Source: 2-12-FULL-35-23 sp965196985 | Lineage (GTDB): Bacteria > Pseudomonadota > Gammaproteobacteria > UBA12402 | NCBI GenBank assembly: GCA_965196985.1 | Contig: CBDALO010000131.1 | Coordinates: 143,227-207,226 of the forward strand | DNA: 64,000 bases | Direction of reading: 5' to 3' | The notes under the pieces: generated by a model | Databases searched by the model: none | Told to the model about the DNA's origin: nothing | Seen by the model: only the letters and a program-made list of their open reading frames with translations | Position numbers and translations under genes: made by a program | Part shown: one piece after another, positions 1-9,527 of the stretch | How the letters are laid out: each line of letters starts with the position of its first letter | Numbering within the stretch: position 1 is the stretch's first letter

Positions 1-454
1 CAGTGGGAGCTGAGGACTAGTCCTTGGTGACTGCGTACCTTTTGTATAATGGGTCAGCGAGTTATTGTTAGTAGCGAGGTTAACTGATTAGGGAAGCCGA
101 AGGGAAACCGAGTTTTAATAGAGCGTTAAGTTGCTAGTAATAGACCCGAAACCCGGCGATCTAGACATGTCCAGGGTGAAGATTCGGTAACACGAATTGG
201 AGGCCCGAACCCACTTATGTTGAAAAATGAGGGGATGAGGTGTGTCTAGGAGTGAAAGGCTAAACAAGCCGGGTGATAGCTGGTTCTCCTCGAAAGCTAT
301 TGAGGTAGCGCCTTGTGAATTACTGACTGGGGGTAGAGCACTGTCTCGGTTTTGGGGGCCGTCAAGGCTTACCAAGCCGAAGCAAACTCCGAATACCAGT
401 CAAGTTTATCACAGGAGACACACGGCGGGTGATAAGGTCCGTCGTGGAAAGGGA

Positions 455-488
<34 letters not shown>

Positions 489-517
489 ATAGTTAAGTGG
501 AAAACGTTGTGAGAAGG

Positions 518-554
<37 letters not shown>

Positions 555-1006
555 TTTTAAAGAAAGCGTAATAGCTCACTGGTCGAGTCGTCTTGCGCGG
601 AAGATGTACCGGGGCTAAAACTATCCACCGAAGCTACGGGTTTGGTATTTTAGATACCAAGCGGTAGAGGAGCGTTCTGTAGGCTGAAGAAGGTGAACTG
701 AGAGGTTCACTGGAGGTATCAGAAGTGCGAATGCTGACATGAGTAACGATAATGCGGGTGAGAGCCCCGCACGCCGAAAGTCTAAGGATTCCTGCGCAAC
801 GCACATCGGCGCAGGGTGAGTCGGCCCCTAAGGTGAGGCGGAGACGCGTAGCCGATGGGAAACAGGTTAAGATTCCTGTACTGACGAGTAATTCGAAGGG
901 GGGACGGAGAAGGCTAGGTCATCCGGGTGATTGGTTATCCCGGTTTAAGCGAGTAGGTAGGTTGATTAGGCAAATCCGGTCGACTATTACTGAGACGCGA
1001 TGACGA

Positions 1007-1308
1007 CCCCGCTACTCAATTGTTCTAGGAGTTTGCTATGTGGTATGTATACATTTTAAGAGATAGGTTGAATACAAGTCGCTACTATCTTGGGTATACA
1101 GAGAACTTAAAAAGACGTATGCGAGAGCATGAAGAGAAAAGAAGTGCTTATACTGGCCGTTTAGGTGAGTGGGAGTTACTTTATTATGAAGCATATGTAT
1201 TAGAAAAGCAGGCTAGGAAACGCGAGAGGAAGTTAAAAGCCCATGGTAGGTCATGGCAGTTACTGAAATCTCGAGTGACAGAAGAGCTAGAGTGATTGAG
1301 TAGCGGGG
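1007..1308 (+). other. Intervening sequence in 23S rRNA closed by a long stem
   Basis: Bases 1007-1020 (ccccgctactcaat) are perfectly complementary to 1295-1308. After a 3-nt internal loop the pairing continues with 1024-1028 (tctag) against 1287-1291 (ctaga). The insert replaces the short tip of a conserved domain III hairpin; the conserved flank resumes at 1321 (gccctgcttcc). Such stems in other bacterial 23S insertions are cut by RNase III without religation (known for the class). Here the insert is coding: the stem holds the stop codon of the internal ORF and part of its ribosome binding site. No group I or group II intron core was recognised. Confidence 0.85.
1038..1295 (+). CDS. GIY-YIG domain protein encoded inside 23S rRNA
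   Basis: 85-residue protein of the small GIY-YIG nuclease type (UPF0213/YhbQ-like size). Residues 3-7 YVYIL and 16-20 YYLGY form the GIY-YIG-like pair, followed by TENLKRRMREH (21-31) with the conserved arginine and histidine; E46 and the basic EKQARKRERKLK (56-67) fit the family core. A Shine-Dalgarno-like taggag lies 7 nt before ATG 1038. The gene fills the intervening sequence almost exactly and its stop (1293-1295) touches the closing stem. Most ORFs known in 23S intervening sequences encode S23p four-helix proteins, so a GIY-YIG protein here suggests a homing-type origin. Whether it cuts DNA is unknown. Confidence 0.85.
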   Translation: MWYVYILRDRLNTSRYYLGYTENLKRRMREHEEKRSAYTGRLGEWELLYYEAYVLEKQARKRERKLKAHGRSWQLLKSRVTEELE

Positions 1309-1580
1309 GAAGTGATTGATGCCCTGCTTCCAGGAAAAGCCTCTAAGGTAAGTTACTAGTTAACCGTACTGTAAACCGACACAGGTGGACAGGTAGAGAA
1401 TACTAAGGCGTTTGAGCGAACTTGGGTGAAGGAACTAGGCAAAATGACACCGTAACTTCGGGAGAAGGTGTGCCCTTTGTAGGTGAAGGCCGTTGCGGCT
1501 GGAGCTGAAGGGGGTTGAAGAGACCAGGTGGCTGCGACTGTTTATTAAAAACACAGCACTCTGCGAAATCGAAAGATGAA

Positions 1581-1615
<35 letters not shown>

Positions 1616-1648
1616 TAATTGAGGGAGTTATCTTCGGAGAAGCTCTTG

Positions 1649-1742
<94 letters not shown>

Positions 1743-2005
1743 CGATGGCCACACTGTCTCCACCCAAGGCTCAGTGAAATTGAAATTGCTGTGAAGATGC
1801 AGTGTATCCGCGGCTAGACGGAAAGACCCCGTGAACCTTTACTACAGCTTTGCACTGGATTTTGATGATATTTGTGTAGGATAGGTGGGAGGCGTTGAAG
1901 GCGTGACGCTAGTTGTGCTGGAGCCGACCTTGAAATACCACCCTGATATGATTGGAATTCTAACTTAGGCCAGTTAATCCTGGTTGAGGACAGTGTATGG
2001 TGGGT

Positions 2006-2048
<43 letters not shown>

Positions 2049-2169
2049 GCGAAGGTACCCTCGGCGCGGTCGGAAATCGCGCTATGAGTGCAAAAGCATA
2101 AGGGTGCTTGACTGCGAGACGGACAAGTCGAGCAGGTGCGAAAGCAGGCTTTAGTGATCCGGTGGTTCT

Positions 2170-2225
<56 letters not shown>

Positions 2226-2254
2226 ACTACCCAAGAGTTCAAATCGACGGTAGT

Positions 2255-2332
<78 letters not shown>

Positions 2333-2493
2333 TGGTACGCGAGCTGGGTTTAGAACGTCGTGAGACAGTTCGGTCCCTATCTGCCGTGGACGTAGAATAG
2401 TTGAAGAGGGCTGCTCCTAGTACGAGAGGACCGGAGTGGACGACCCTCTGGTGTTCCGGTTGTCACGCCAGTGGCATTGCCGGGTAGCTAAGG

Positions 2494-2534
<41 letters not shown>

Positions 2535-2726
2535 GCTCTGAGATGAGCTATTCCATGAGATACGTTGAAGACTACGACGTTGATAGGCGGGATGTGGAAG
2601 TGCAGTAATGCATGGAGCTAACCCGTACTAATTGATCGATTGGCTTGGCCATATAAACAAGTGATTTGGCTAAGGCGTCTAAAATCAAAAGAATCCCCCG
2701 CTTGCTACGCAAGCTGCTTAGCAGGT

Positions 2727-2749
2727 TCCCTCCTTAGAATAAGGAGGGA
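2727..2749 (+). other. Hairpin in 23S-5S spacer
   Basis: Perfect 10-bp stem tccctcctta / taaggaggga with a 3-nt loop, halfway between 23S and 5S rRNA. It is likely an rRNA processing structure; no T-run follows, so it is not an obvious terminator. The rest of the spacer (2653-2820) shows no tRNA. Confidence 0.5.
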
Positions 2750-2820
2750 TAGGGTGGATTTAAAACAAGACTCTTCCAGTTGGGGACTTCACAACGAACA
2801 GTGAGCCCCAACAACCGGTT

Positions 2821-2939
2821 TGTCTGGTGACAATAGCGAGCGTGTCCCACCTGATCCCATACCGAACTCAGTAGTGAAACCGCTTAGCGCCGATGGTAGT
2901 ATGGTCTTTGGCCATGTGAGAGTAGGTCATTGCCAGACT
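2821..2939 (+). rRNA. rrf: 5S ribosomal RNA
   Basis: About 119 bases align with gammaproteobacterial 5S rRNA: tgtctggtgacaatagcg at the 5' end, the conserved gtcccacctgatcccat, ccgaactcag and tagcgccgatggtag blocks, and gccagact closing the terminal helix. It lies 168 bp behind the 23S 3' end in the usual 16S-23S-5S order and is directly followed by a terminator. Confidence 0.96.
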
Positions 2940-2950
2940 TTTAAATAAAA

Positions 2951-2987
2951 CAAAAAGCCTCATAGTAATCTATGGGGCTTTTTTTGT
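2951..2987 (+). terminator. Rho-independent terminator of the rRNA operon
   Basis: The arms caaaaagcctcatag and ctatggggctttttttg form a GC-containing stem that ends in a run of T, 11 bases behind 5S rRNA. The A-rich left arm could let it act on the opposite strand as well, for the ABC operon that ends at 3018. Confidence 0.85.
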
Positions 2988-3017
2988 TTGGGGCGAAGTG
3001 GATAAAGCTTTATTATG

Positions 3018-3926
3018 CTACTTCTCAAAGCCATAACAACGACTGCGTAGTAGCCCTGCTAAGACAATAAAGATTATTGAAACACCTAGGCCTATTAGCA
3101 TATTTGCTGTTGTAGAGCTGATGAGTATGGGGTTGCTTTGATAGCTTATGGAAAAGAAGCTGCTATGACTGCCAGTATAGTTAAGGCTTAGTTGGTCGAG
3201 CAAACTATGCCAAGTTTGTGTGGCGTAGCTAAAGCGCGAAAAGATGAATTCAGCAAAATAATGATTACTAAGGAAAAAGGATTCAAACAATAACACAATT
3301 AAGATGCTGACAGTGGCAATAAGTGCTGGAGCACGCTTGGCAAAGGCTGAGCAAAGCATAAACCAAGTAAGTAAAGGTAGAAGCCATAGGCCTTGGAGTA
3401 GCATAACTAGGAAAATTTGTACCCAAGTATGAATCATAACAAGCGGATGCCAAAGGCTAGCCCATGGAATAATTGGGTGAGCCATAAAGAATAAGCTGCC
3501 TAATACAAAGATAATAATTTCAGTAGCCATCATGCTGACCCAAGCACAAAAGGGTGCAAGTATTAATCCAGCGATAAGCTTTGATAGTAGCGTACTGGTT
3601 TGGCTAATTGGCAATGATTGCCAAAATAAGATACTCCGATCACGTCGATCATCATATAACGTACCAGAAAAGTAATAGAAAACTGTGAGCCAAAGAACGA
3701 TGCTAAAAGGCGTACCGATGCCAAATAATATCGCAGGTAAGATTTTGGAAAATTCATCAACGGTATCTTGGATAGGGATGCCGTTGAAAGTTAAGTTAGA
3801 GAGAGAAAGAATTAGAGTGAAAAAGGCAGCTAAGATTACTAAGCCGCCAAGTACAACAGGAAGGGTAAAGAATACATTGCGTTGTTCCCAAAACTCTCTG
3901 TTTACTAAGGTGATAAGCTTTTTCAT
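3018..3926 (-). CDS. ABC-2 type transporter permease
   Basis: 302-residue integral membrane protein with about six hydrophobic segments, the first near residues 20-45 and the last near 275-293. The N-terminus MKKLITLVNREFWEQR (1-16) has the amphipathic start typical of ABC-2 permeases. It overlaps the upstream ATPase gene by 4 bp (ATGA arrangement), so the two are translationally coupled and form one exporter. The operon also holds a GntR-type regulator and a PspC-like protein, as in YtrABC-like systems that respond to envelope stress (family knowledge). Substrate not predictable. Confidence 0.82.
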   Translation of the reverse strand: MKKLITLVNREFWEQRNVFFTLPVVLGGLVILAAFFTLILSLSNLTFNGIPIQDTVDEFSKILPAILFGIGTPFSIVLWLTVFYYFSGTLYDDRRDRSILFWQSLPISQTSTLLSKLIAGLILAPFCAWVSMMATEIIIFVLGSLFFMAHPIIPWASLWHPLVMIHTWVQIFLVMLLQGLWLLPLLTWFMLCSAFAKRAPALIATVSILIVLLFESFFLSNHYFAEFIFSRFSYATQTWHSLLDQLSLNYTGSHSSFFSISYQSNPILISSTTANMLIGLGVSIIFIVLAGLLRSRCYGFEK

Positions 3927-4783
3927 AATGAGTTTTCTCCAGTAATTTCAGCAACAAAAATATCACTAACGCTTGGTGTTGATAGCTCGCCGAGCTCAGC
4001 AAGTGTTGCGCGGTCTTGGTTGCGAAAAATAAGCCGTGTTTTACCTAGCTCCTTCACCTGATATAGAGGGTTTAATGCTAGTGCTTGCTGAAGGTTTTCG
4101 CCATGAGTGGTGACTTGGATAAACTCTTTGGTTATTTTTTCCATGCCACAATCTAGACTGATTTGTCCTTCATTGATGATCAGTAAATCAGTTAGCAGGC
4201 TTTCAACTTCTTCAACTTGGTGAGTTGTAATCACGATGGTGCGATTTTCATTGAAATAGTTGTTAAGTAGTTGCTGATAAAATCTTTTTCGATAAAGGAT
4301 ATCAAGCCCTAATGTTGGTTCATCAAGTATTAATATTTCTGCATCAATTGCCATTACTAAGGCAAGATGGAGTTGAACAATCATTCCTTTTGAGAGTTGC
4401 TTTACTTTCTTTTCTAAAGGGATACTGGTTTTACTTAGTAATTCTAATGCTTTTTGGCTATCAAAACGTGGGTGCACTCCTTCGAGAAAATTAATTGCAT
4501 TTTGAACTTTAAGCCAACGAGGGAGAGTGGCAACGTCAGCAATAAAGCACATGCGTTCTAGTAGGGAAACTCGATGGGTGCGAGGATTAAAGCCAGCGAC
4601 ATTTACTTCACCGGAGAAAGAAGTTAAGCCAAACAAAGTTTTTAGTAGGGTGGTTTTGCCAGCACCATTGGGGCCAATTAAACCAACGATGGTGCCTGGT
4701 TGAATCTTTAGATTAATATCTTTTAGCGCTTGAAAGCTGCCATAGTGCTTATTGAGATTGTTTGTAGTGATAATTGGGTTCAT
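3923..4783 (-). CDS. ABC transporter ATP-binding protein
   Basis: 286-residue nucleotide-binding subunit. Walker A is GPNGAGKT (37-44), the signature is LSKGM (130-134, a common variant of LSGGQ in this subfamily), Walker B is ILILDEP (150-156), and the H-loop histidine lies in TTHQ. The C-terminal 60 residues form an extra domain. It pairs with the permease encoded directly downstream with a 4-bp overlap. It also overlaps the upstream regulator gene by 4 bp, so regulator, ATPase and permease are co-translated. The family is close to YtrB/CcmA-type drug or peptide exporters. Confidence 0.9.
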   Translation of the reverse strand: MNPIITTNNLNKHYGSFQALKDINLKIQPGTIVGLIGPNGAGKTTLLKTLFGLTSFSGEVNVAGFNPRTHRVSLLERMCFIADVATLPRWLKVQNAINFLEGVHPRFDSQKALELLSKTSIPLEKKVKQLSKGMIVQLHLALVMAIDAEILILDEPTLGLDILYRKRFYQQLLNNYFNENRTIVITTHQVEEVESLLTDLLIINEGQISLDCGMEKITKEFIQVTTHGENLQQALALNPLYQVKELGKTRLIFRNQDRATLAELGELSTPSVSDIFVAEITGENSL

Positions 4784-5118
4784 TTTAAGAGCTCCTCTAG
4801 GGTAAAGCCGAGTTGCTTTATTTTTTGCTTTAGCAAGGGAAGTTCTTCTTCTAAAAAATATTGTCGTTCTTGTTGAAGAAGTAGTTGTTTTGCTCCGGAG
4901 TTAACAAACATGCCCATGCCGCGACGTTTACTAATAATCTTGCTGTCAGTTAGCGCTTGATAAGCTTTGGAAACCGACAGTGGGTTGATTTGATAATCGC
5001 TGCTGAGTTGGCGTATGGAAGGTATCGCTTCATTTTCAGCAAGGCTACCATCGAGAATAGCGGCGGCAATTTTGTCGCGTAATTGCTGGTAAATGGGTTG
5101 TTTATCGTTCCACTTCAT
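4780..5118 (-). CDS. GntR family transcriptional regulator, YtrA-like
   Basis: 112 residues: an N-terminal winged helix of the GntR family (QPIYQQLRDKIAAAI, residues 7-21; IRQLSSDYQINPLSVSKAYQAL, 35-56) and a short helical tail with no large effector domain. This length is typical of the YtrA subfamily, whose members usually repress their own operon with an ABC transporter. It is the first regulator gene of the operon and overlaps the ATPase gene by 4 bp; autoregulation is inferred. Confidence 0.88.
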   Translation of the reverse strand: MKWNDKQPIYQQLRDKIAAAILDGSLAENEAIPSIRQLSSDYQINPLSVSKAYQALTDSKIISKRRGMGMFVNSGAKQLLLQQERQYFLEEELPLLKQKIKQLGFTLEELLK

Positions 5119-5134
5119 TACTTAGACCTCTTAG

Positions 5135-5368
5135 TCAGTCATCAAATTTTTGTTCATGCTCTATGGGTTGCTGAGGTTTTTCTGGTGTAATTACCCACAA
5201 AATAAGGTAGAGAATGATACAAATTCCACCTGTGATTAGTGTGATAGCAATATAAAGTAATCTCATGATAGTGGGGTCAACATTAAAATATTCTGCTAAA
5301 TCTGCGCAGACGCCACCTAAAATACGGTCTTGAGTAGAGCGATAAAGCCGTTTTGATAAATTGCCCAT
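5135..5368 (-). CDS. PspC domain protein
   Basis: 77 residues. The segment KRLYRSTQDRILGGVCADLA (6-25) is the hallmark of PspC domains, followed by DPTIMRLLYIAITLITGG and one or two membrane spans (about 32-62). PspC-type proteins sense or counter envelope stress at the inner membrane. It lies 16 bp upstream of the GntR gene on the same strand and is probably the first gene of that operon, which supports a role of the operon in envelope homeostasis. Confidence 0.88.
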   Translation of the reverse strand: MGNLSKRLYRSTQDRILGGVCADLAEYFNVDPTIMRLLYIAITLITGGICIILYLILWVITPEKPQQPIEHEQKFDD

Positions 5369-5521
5369 AAAATATCTCCCTAGTGTATTATGTTACCAGT
5401 ACAGTAGGTTGCTAGAATGGTGAGGGTATGGCAAGAAGCCTCGGGTTAAACCTTATCTTAAATCCATATTGTAAAGTGTGGTTTTTTAGAGCAAGCTAGC
5501 TGCCAGGTCTAAGCTTTATTT

Positions 5522-7053
5522 GATAGAGCGTTATTTTGTCTGTAAAAACCAACTTCAGTACTTAGAAAAACCTTTAAAATTCTAAATGGCACTCTATTGT
5601 ACCTGTCTCATCGCATAATATCTTAAATTAATTATGCTAATCAATCTAAAAAATTATTTATACCTCAAATTTTTCTCCTCTCAAAATAAATTATTAACTT
5701 TTAGGTAATAGCAATTATATCTCGTTAATAAGAACAAGAATGATCTATCCTAAAACCCTATGAAGCCTTATTATTCACTTCAACTTAAGTATCTAGGTGA
5801 TCCGCTCCACTGGTCATCAATTTCCACTAAAACAGCTGATACGAGCCTTAGGCACGATTCAGTATTAGGGAAAATTCCAACTGTATGCGTCCTTCTTTTT
5901 ACCTCTCTGTTTACGCGCTCAGCTATGTTACTGGTTCTTAATCTTTTTTGATGCGGCCTGTCAAAGTTCATCACTACTAAGCCCTCCGGTATATTCACTT
6001 CCAACCAAGAAGAAAGCTCTGGTGCTGTTTGCTGATATTTATCTACCGCCATAGCCAATAGTCTTTCCGACTCATGAATGTTTGAGGCATTAAATATAGC
6101 TGTAATCTCCTCAGCTACTGGTTCCTTCATTGAGCGCTTTGGTATGTGAGCCTGAGCATTTTGCTGCAAATGAAATTGGCAGCGTTGCCAAGGAACACTG
6201 GGGAACACAGCTCTTCTAGCGGCTTTTAGGCCAGTATGAGCGTCGCTAGTAATCAACTCAATACCATGTATACCTCGCTCAACCAACTGCTGAAGAAAAT
6301 CACGCCAATGTACCTCAGCCTCTGATAACGCAACAGAAACACCTAGCACTGTTCTCTTGCCGGTTGATTCATCAAAGCCATAGGCTATCAATACCGCACA
6401 GTCTTGTACTGTGCCGCTAGTGCGCACCTTCTCATAACGTGCATCTAGCCAAAGATATTTTATCTTTCCTAACGGCTTATTTCGCCATTTCTTTAAATCT
6501 TCATCCAACAATTTAGCGCAACGGCTTACTTCTGTGCTTGAAATATCTGTTCCACAGAGTTGCTTTAGCACCTTTTCAACTTTGCGCGTGGAAACCCCAT
6601 GCACATACATTTCAGCGACAGCCAGCTTAAGTGCTCTATCAGAGCGTACACCTCGCTCTAAGACTGATGGATAGAAGGCTTCATTGGAGTCTCTAACCTG
6701 CGGTATCTGTAGCTCAAGCTGACCTTGACCTGTGTTAATTAACCTTGGTTTAAAGCCGTTCGCATATCCGTTTCTATCGCCAGTTCGCTCATAAGGACTG
6801 GCATTTAAATGGCGCTCCCTTTCTATTAACATAGCCTCATTCATCAACCTGGAGACAAGCTTAGGTAAAGCTTCAAACCCCTCCATCGCTAAAACATGTA
6901 TGGCTTCTTCGATTAAGTTCTCATTTTTATAGCAGCTCATTGTCATTCCTCTTTTTTGGTTAAGTTTACCTTAAAAGGAATTTCTAATCTGACTGAGTCG
7001 CCTGCTTATTTTCAGCAAGTCAATGGAATTTACAGAAAGGATGGCGCACTAGC
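5522..7053 (-). mobile_element. IS256 family element, copy 1 (complete)
   Basis: 1532 bp. The left end gatagagcgttattttgtctg and the inverted right end gctagtgcgccatcctttctg are imperfect terminal inverted repeats resembling IS256 ends. An 8-bp target duplication ctttattt is seen at 5514-5521 and 7054-7061. About 258 bp between the left end and the transposase stop is non-coding. Three more copies occur at 17531, 52807 and 58944. Confidence 0.95.
5780..6946 (-). CDS. IS256 family (Mutator-type) transposase, copy 1
   Basis: 388 residues, normal length for IS256. The DDE residues lie in WLDARYEKVR, ITSDAHTGLKAA and RTSNIAERVNREVKRR near the C-terminus; the zinc-site-like CQFH motif of the family is present (PWQRCQFHLQ). 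The start is ATG 6946, preceded by agaggaat. It is identical in protein sequence to the copy at 17789 and differs by one residue from the copies at 52914 and 59202, so all have moved recently. Confidence 0.96.
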   Translation of the reverse strand: MTMSCYKNENLIEEAIHVLAMEGFEALPKLVSRLMNEAMLIERERHLNASPYERTGDRNGYANGFKPRLINTGQGQLELQIPQVRDSNEAFYPSVLERGVRSDRALKLAVAEMYVHGVSTRKVEKVLKQLCGTDISSTEVSRCAKLLDEDLKKWRNKPLGKIKYLWLDARYEKVRTSGTVQDCAVLIAYGFDESTGKRTVLGVSVALSEAEVHWRDFLQQLVERGIHGIELITSDAHTGLKAARRAVFPSVPWQRCQFHLQQNAQAHIPKRSMKEPVAEEITAIFNASNIHESERLLAMAVDKYQQTAPELSSWLEVNIPEGLVVMNFDRPHQKRLRTSNIAERVNREVKRRTHTVGIFPNTESCLRLVSAVLVEIDDQWSGSPRYLS

Positions 7054-7083
7054 CTTTATTTTTAAGCTTGATATCCTTGGTTA

Positions 7084-9030
7084 GTATCCGTTCAATATCA
7101 GCATGATTTGAAAATAATTCAAAAAGTTCTTGACAGCTTTTTCGTGCAAATTTGGAAATTTTATATTGGAATCATCGTGTGTCATAAAAGCATGATGTGC
7201 GCTCTATAACAACGCTGTATGCTCGGATTATTTTTTCATCGATCAGGTTCATGGCTTAAAAATAATTTCAGCAGTACGGCCATCTGTGTGGGGAAAATTT
7301 ACCTTTTCAAACCCGTGGTATACTCTTCCTATGAAAAAACAACCTGACAAATCAGTTTTAGCCGATCTCATTGAGAGATTTAATAATACTGTTACACCAA
7401 CAGCACTAGAAACAGATTTTAGCAATGTATGTGAAAGTCAGGCTGAGAAAATCATAAAGCTAGAAGACAAGGTGCAATCGTTAAATAACGCATTAAATAA
7501 ATATAAAGGTGAGCAAGGAAAGCCTAATGTTAGAAAGCAAACGCGCGCTAACAAGGACAAGGATCATTCCTCCGAGAAGGATAGAAAAGGAAATAAAACC
7601 AATAAAACTAGAAAGCCAAAATCTAGTAAAAAAAATCTCGAAGTCTCTAATACAGTGACACTAACAATTAATCCAGATTCGTTGCCCAGCGATGCTGTGC
7701 CAAATGGCTCTAAGAAAACACTTATCCAGGATATAAAAATTGCTGCTAATAACACTCTTTTTTTGCGCCAACAATATTACTCCCCTTCTGAAAACAAACA
7801 CTATACAGCACCTCTGCCAACTGGTTATGAGGGCCAGTTCGGCCCTACTATTAAAAGCTGGACAAGCTTCCTAAATACTCAAGGTGGTATGACGCTAGAA
7901 AGCCTTGAGACATTTTATAAAACCGCCAACATAGATATTAGTAAATCAACCATCCATAGCTTCACAATTAAAACACCTACGATACTTGAGCCCGAGAAGG
8001 TAGAAGTTGTGAAGGCAGGTTTACAATCCACGAACTACCAGCACCTAGATGACACCAACGCTAGAGAGGATGGGAAAAACCGTTATGTTAATGTATTGGG
8101 TAATGAGTATTATTCAGCTTACTTTACGCTGACCAGTAAAAGTCGATTAAGCGTCATTGAAATGTTAAGCAAAGACCACTTTGGGTTCACATTAAATGAG
8201 GCCGCTTTTAATTTACTGGCTACTATGAACTTACCCCACAAGGTAATCGAAAGCTTAAAGGTATTTCACTCATCGACTATCTTAAACAGTAAGGAGCTGG
8301 AAGTTATTCTTGATAAGGTATTAGGTGATAAAAAATTTCCAAAATATAGAAAGCTGATTACTGATGCGGCAGCTATCTCAACATATAGAAAGAGTCCTTA
8401 TGCGATAGAAACACTCATTACCGATGATGCGCCACAGTTTAAGCTCATTACTGAATCACTCGCCTTGTGCTGGGTTCATGAGGGTAGGCATTATAAAAAG
8501 CTGACGCCAATTTTTAAGAAGCACCAAGACTCTGTTGACAGCTTCTTGGATAGGTTTTGGGATTATTATCATAAGCTCATTGAATATAAAAAGAACCCAG
8601 GGCAAGATGAGATAGATAAGCTATCCAATGAGTTTACTGAGTTATTCTCAACAATCACTGGCTACGAGAAACTAGATAAACAAATTGAGCTCACCTTAAA
8701 AAAGAAAAGGCAGCTATTGTTAGTGCTGGAAAAGCCAGAGCTTCCTCTACATAACAATCCAGCAGAGTTGATGGCTCGGAAGCAGGCTAGAATGCGCGAT
8801 GTACACCTTCATACTATGAGTGAAGAAGGAACGAAAGCTAAGGATACAATGGTTACAATTACTGAGACATGTAAAAAGCTAGCAGTTAATGTCTTCGATT
8901 ATATATATGACAGAATTACAAAAAACTATTCTATGCCTTCGCTAGCGGAATTAATTACCATCCGCTCATCACAGGCGCAGTAAACTAAAGAGAGCGCAGC
9001 ATGAGCATCATGCTGAAATAAGACGGATAC
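7084..9030 (+). mobile_element. IS66 family element of single-gene (ISBst12-like) type
   Basis: 1947 bp. Terminal inverted repeats start gtatccgttcaatatcagcatgat on the left and gtatccgtcttatttcagcatgat (inverted) on the right. An 8-bp target duplication cttggtta lies at 7076-7083 and 9031-9038. Only the transposase gene is present; the accessory tnpA and tnpB genes of classical IS66 are absent. Confidence 0.92.
7331..8983 (+). CDS. IS66 family transposase (single-gene type)
   Basis: 550 residues from ATG 7331 (MKKQPDKSVLADL); the frame is open upstream to 7286 but that extension has no ribosome binding site. Residues about 60-110 are a lysine-rich linker after a coiled coil, as in other IS66 transposases. 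The catalytic part has HLDDTNAREDG, LITDDAPQFK with ALCWVHEGRHYKKL, and LHNNPAELMARKQARMRDV, which match the three IS66 DDE blocks. No accessory genes accompany it, as in the ISBst12 subgroup. Confidence 0.88.
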   Translation: MKKQPDKSVLADLIERFNNTVTPTALETDFSNVCESQAEKIIKLEDKVQSLNNALNKYKGEQGKPNVRKQTRANKDKDHSSEKDRKGNKTNKTRKPKSSKKNLEVSNTVTLTINPDSLPSDAVPNGSKKTLIQDIKIAANNTLFLRQQYYSPSENKHYTAPLPTGYEGQFGPTIKSWTSFLNTQGGMTLESLETFYKTANIDISKSTIHSFTIKTPTILEPEKVEVVKAGLQSTNYQHLDDTNAREDGKNRYVNVLGNEYYSAYFTLTSKSRLSVIEMLSKDHFGFTLNEAAFNLLATMNLPHKVIESLKVFHSSTILNSKELEVILDKVLGDKKFPKYRKLITDAAAISTYRKSPYAIETLITDDAPQFKLITESLALCWVHEGRHYKKLTPIFKKHQDSVDSFLDRFWDYYHKLIEYKKNPGQDEIDKLSNEFTELFSTITGYEKLDKQIELTLKKKRQLLLVLEKPELPLHNNPAELMARKQARMRDVHLHTMSEEGTKAKDTMVTITETCKKLAVNVFDYIYDRITKNYSMPSLAELITIRSSQAQ

Positions 9031-9037
9031 CTTGGTT

Positions 9038-9075
9038 ACATAGTTGAATCTGACCTTTTTCAGATTCAACTATGT
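9038..9075 (-). terminator. Long hairpin downstream of the WD40 gene
   Basis: acatagttgaatctg (9038-9052) pairs perfectly with cagattcaactatgt (9061-9075), a 15-bp stem with an 8-nt loop. It lies 12 bp behind the stop codon of the minus-strand WD40 gene. No T-run follows on the minus strand, so it may protect the transcript or terminate inefficiently. The single-gene IS66 element inserted right at its outer edge. Confidence 0.5.
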
Positions 9076-9086
9076 AAGAGGGCGTT

Positions 9087-9527
9087 CTAAGCCATACGTT
9101 CCTTTTTAGTTGAGGTTGAAGAGGCAGCTACAGGACCTGGATCTGGGGTGGTGAGGCTGAAAAAAGTTGCTGGCGTTGCTGAGGAGGCTGCCAGAGCTAG
9201 CCTATCTGTTGGAGTCGGTTTGACTATTGGAGTTCTTCTCGAGGCAGCTGAGGGACTAGCACTTGCAATAAGTGCGTAGCTTGCATCCCACAATTTTATC
9301 GTTTTATCCAGAGAACCACTTGCTAGCAAGCCATTTTGTAATGTAACTAAGGCGCTTACCCAGCATTCATGACCACGTAGCGTTGTGAGGCAAGTTAAGT
9401 GTTTGGTATCCCATAGCCTTATTGTGCTATCCAAAGAGCCGCTTGCTAGGAGGCCGTTCGGTAGCGCAGCTAATGAATATACCCAGTCTTCATGGCCACT
9501 TAATGTTCCTAGACACATCAAATCTTT
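9087..9527 (-). pseudogene. WD40 repeat protein, C-terminal part (blades 6-7 and tail), cut off by IS5
   Basis: Carries two complete WD40 repeats (LSGHEDWVYSLAALPNG...IRLWDT and LRGHECWVSALVTLQNG...IKLWDA) and a tail of about 60 residues rich in A, S, T and P. Its upstream part is at 10491-11147; IS5 copy 1 sits between them. Without the IS and one TTT duplication the frame reads ...RLWDIK-DLMCLGTLSGHEDW..., so the break is clean. As a separate ORF it has no convincing start or ribosome binding site. Probably not translated now. Confidence 0.85.

Noticed and set aside
1007..1308. Group I or group II intron in 23S rRNA
   Set aside because: The insert is only 302 bases, nearly all coding, closed by one long stem, with no recognisable P7/P3 core or domain V.
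5760..5951. Plus-strand frame inside IS256 (also at 17769 and 59182)
   Set aside because: Antisense shadow overlapping the transposase C-terminus; no ribosome site and no recognisable domain.
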